Source of the DNA: Thiomicrorhabdus sp041583835
GTDB taxonomy: Bacteria > Pseudomonadota > Gammaproteobacteria > Thiomicrospirales > Thiomicrospiraceae
Assembly: GCF_041583835.1 (NCBI RefSeq)
Contig: NZ_JBFHFC010000038.1
Span: forward strand, 1 to 6,542
DNA: 6,542 nucleotides
Direction: 5' to 3'
This document shows positions 6,307-6,542 of the stretch, one piece after another. Numbering within the stretch: position 1 is the first letter of the stretch; every line of letters starts with the position of its first letter. A program made the translations under genes and the position numbers. The notes under the pieces were generated by a model. That model did no database searches. It was given only the letters and a program-made list of their open reading frames with translations, and was not told the DNA's origin.

Positions 6307-6542
6307 TTAAGTGCATTCCGGTTTTGAAACGATTATCGACATGCCTGCGCCTTCATGAATCCATTGGTGACAGGCGATATGAAGTTCTTTTTTACTTTCA
6401 GAAATGTCAACGTGATAATTGTGGCCAACATCAAACAAAATGTTAGATTTTACAGTTAGTTCATCTTCGCAATAGAGAGTTAACTTAAATCCATCAGTGG
6501 CTTGCTCGGCTTTAAAAAAAACATTTTGCCAATTATTAATTC
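6307..6542 (-). CDS. Hypothetical protein, C-terminal 77 codons, start beyond window edge
   Basis: A minus-strand frame enters at the right edge and runs 77 codons to a TAA at 6309-6307. The only in-frame ATG is 11 codons before the stop, so the start must be outside the window. The translation includes 'GFKLTLYCEDELTVKSNILF', 'NYHVDISESKKELHIACHQW' and ends 'SIIVSKPECT'. Its alternating hydrophobic/polar pattern suggests beta strands. It has two cysteines in the middle part and one near the end, with no membrane segment or motif I recognise. It is transcribed toward the tRNA-Asn fragment and is probably the last gene of the integrated element. The reading frame could be chance, but the amino-acid composition looks protein-like. 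Confidence 0.5.
   Translation of the reverse strand, partial: INNWQNVFFKAEQATDGFKLTLYCEDELTVKSNILFDVGHNYHVDISESKKELHIACHQWIHEGAGMSIIVSKPECT

Larger units (their letters stand above)
6201..6542. mobile_element. Putative end of an integrative element (extends beyond the window)
   Basis: Integration into the 3' end of a tRNA leaves the order intact tRNA, element, 3' fragment, all in one orientation. As the fragment at 6154-6200 is on the minus strand, the element should lie to its right. The DNA changes abruptly there to A+T-rich sequence (first 20 bases contain one G/C) and then carries an unrecognised partial gene. No integrase, transposase or terminal inverted repeat is visible, so the element type is unknown. 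This call is inferred from the tRNA fragment. Confidence 0.45.

Overview
The window looks like a gammaproteobacterial chromosome. The evidence is a Tsr-like chemoreceptor signalling domain, a Cache/PAS/GAF sensor of the type usually found on c-di-GMP enzymes, and a tRNA-Asn 3' fragment close to the enterobacterial sequence. Base composition is moderate, leaning to A+T. The receptor and sensor recall free-living sulfur-oxidising genera such as Thiomicrospira/Hydrogenovibrio, but that placement is a low-confidence impression from memory.

Layout: (1) bases 1-2657, minus strand: a long open frame with no stop before the window edge. It encodes a membrane sensor with two TM segments around a periplasmic Cache-like domain, then PAS, PAS, GAF and a PAS_3 domain cut off by the edge. 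The output domain lies outside; GGDEF/EAL is the best guess. (2) 2658-2815: terminator for the upstream gene and the leader of the sensor. (3) 2816-5275, minus strand: a complete 819-residue methyl-accepting chemotaxis protein with a periplasmic NIT domain and a tandem run of about five HAMP units. (4) 5276-5505: divergent A+T-rich control region with several inverted repeats, including a perfect 8-3-8 one. (5) 5506-5970, plus strand: a GNAT acetyltransferase. (6) 5971-6153: intergenic, with a strong elaborate terminator hairpin. (7) 6154-6200: the last 47 bases of a tRNA-Asn gene on the minus strand with no 5' half, the typical scar of a tRNA-targeting integrative element. (8) 6201-6542: A+T-rich DNA with the C-terminal 77 codons of an unrecognised minus-strand gene, probably the edge of the integrated element.

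The two large genes are both signal transduction proteins on one strand: a chemoreceptor that feeds CheA/CheW and a multi-sensor protein that probably controls c-di-GMP. Both may influence the swimming/attachment decision, but they are separated by a terminator and need not form an operon. The main surprise is the tRNA-Asn fragment. From its orientation, the integrated element should extend to the right, beyond base 6542, and the left 6.15 kb should be resident chromosome.
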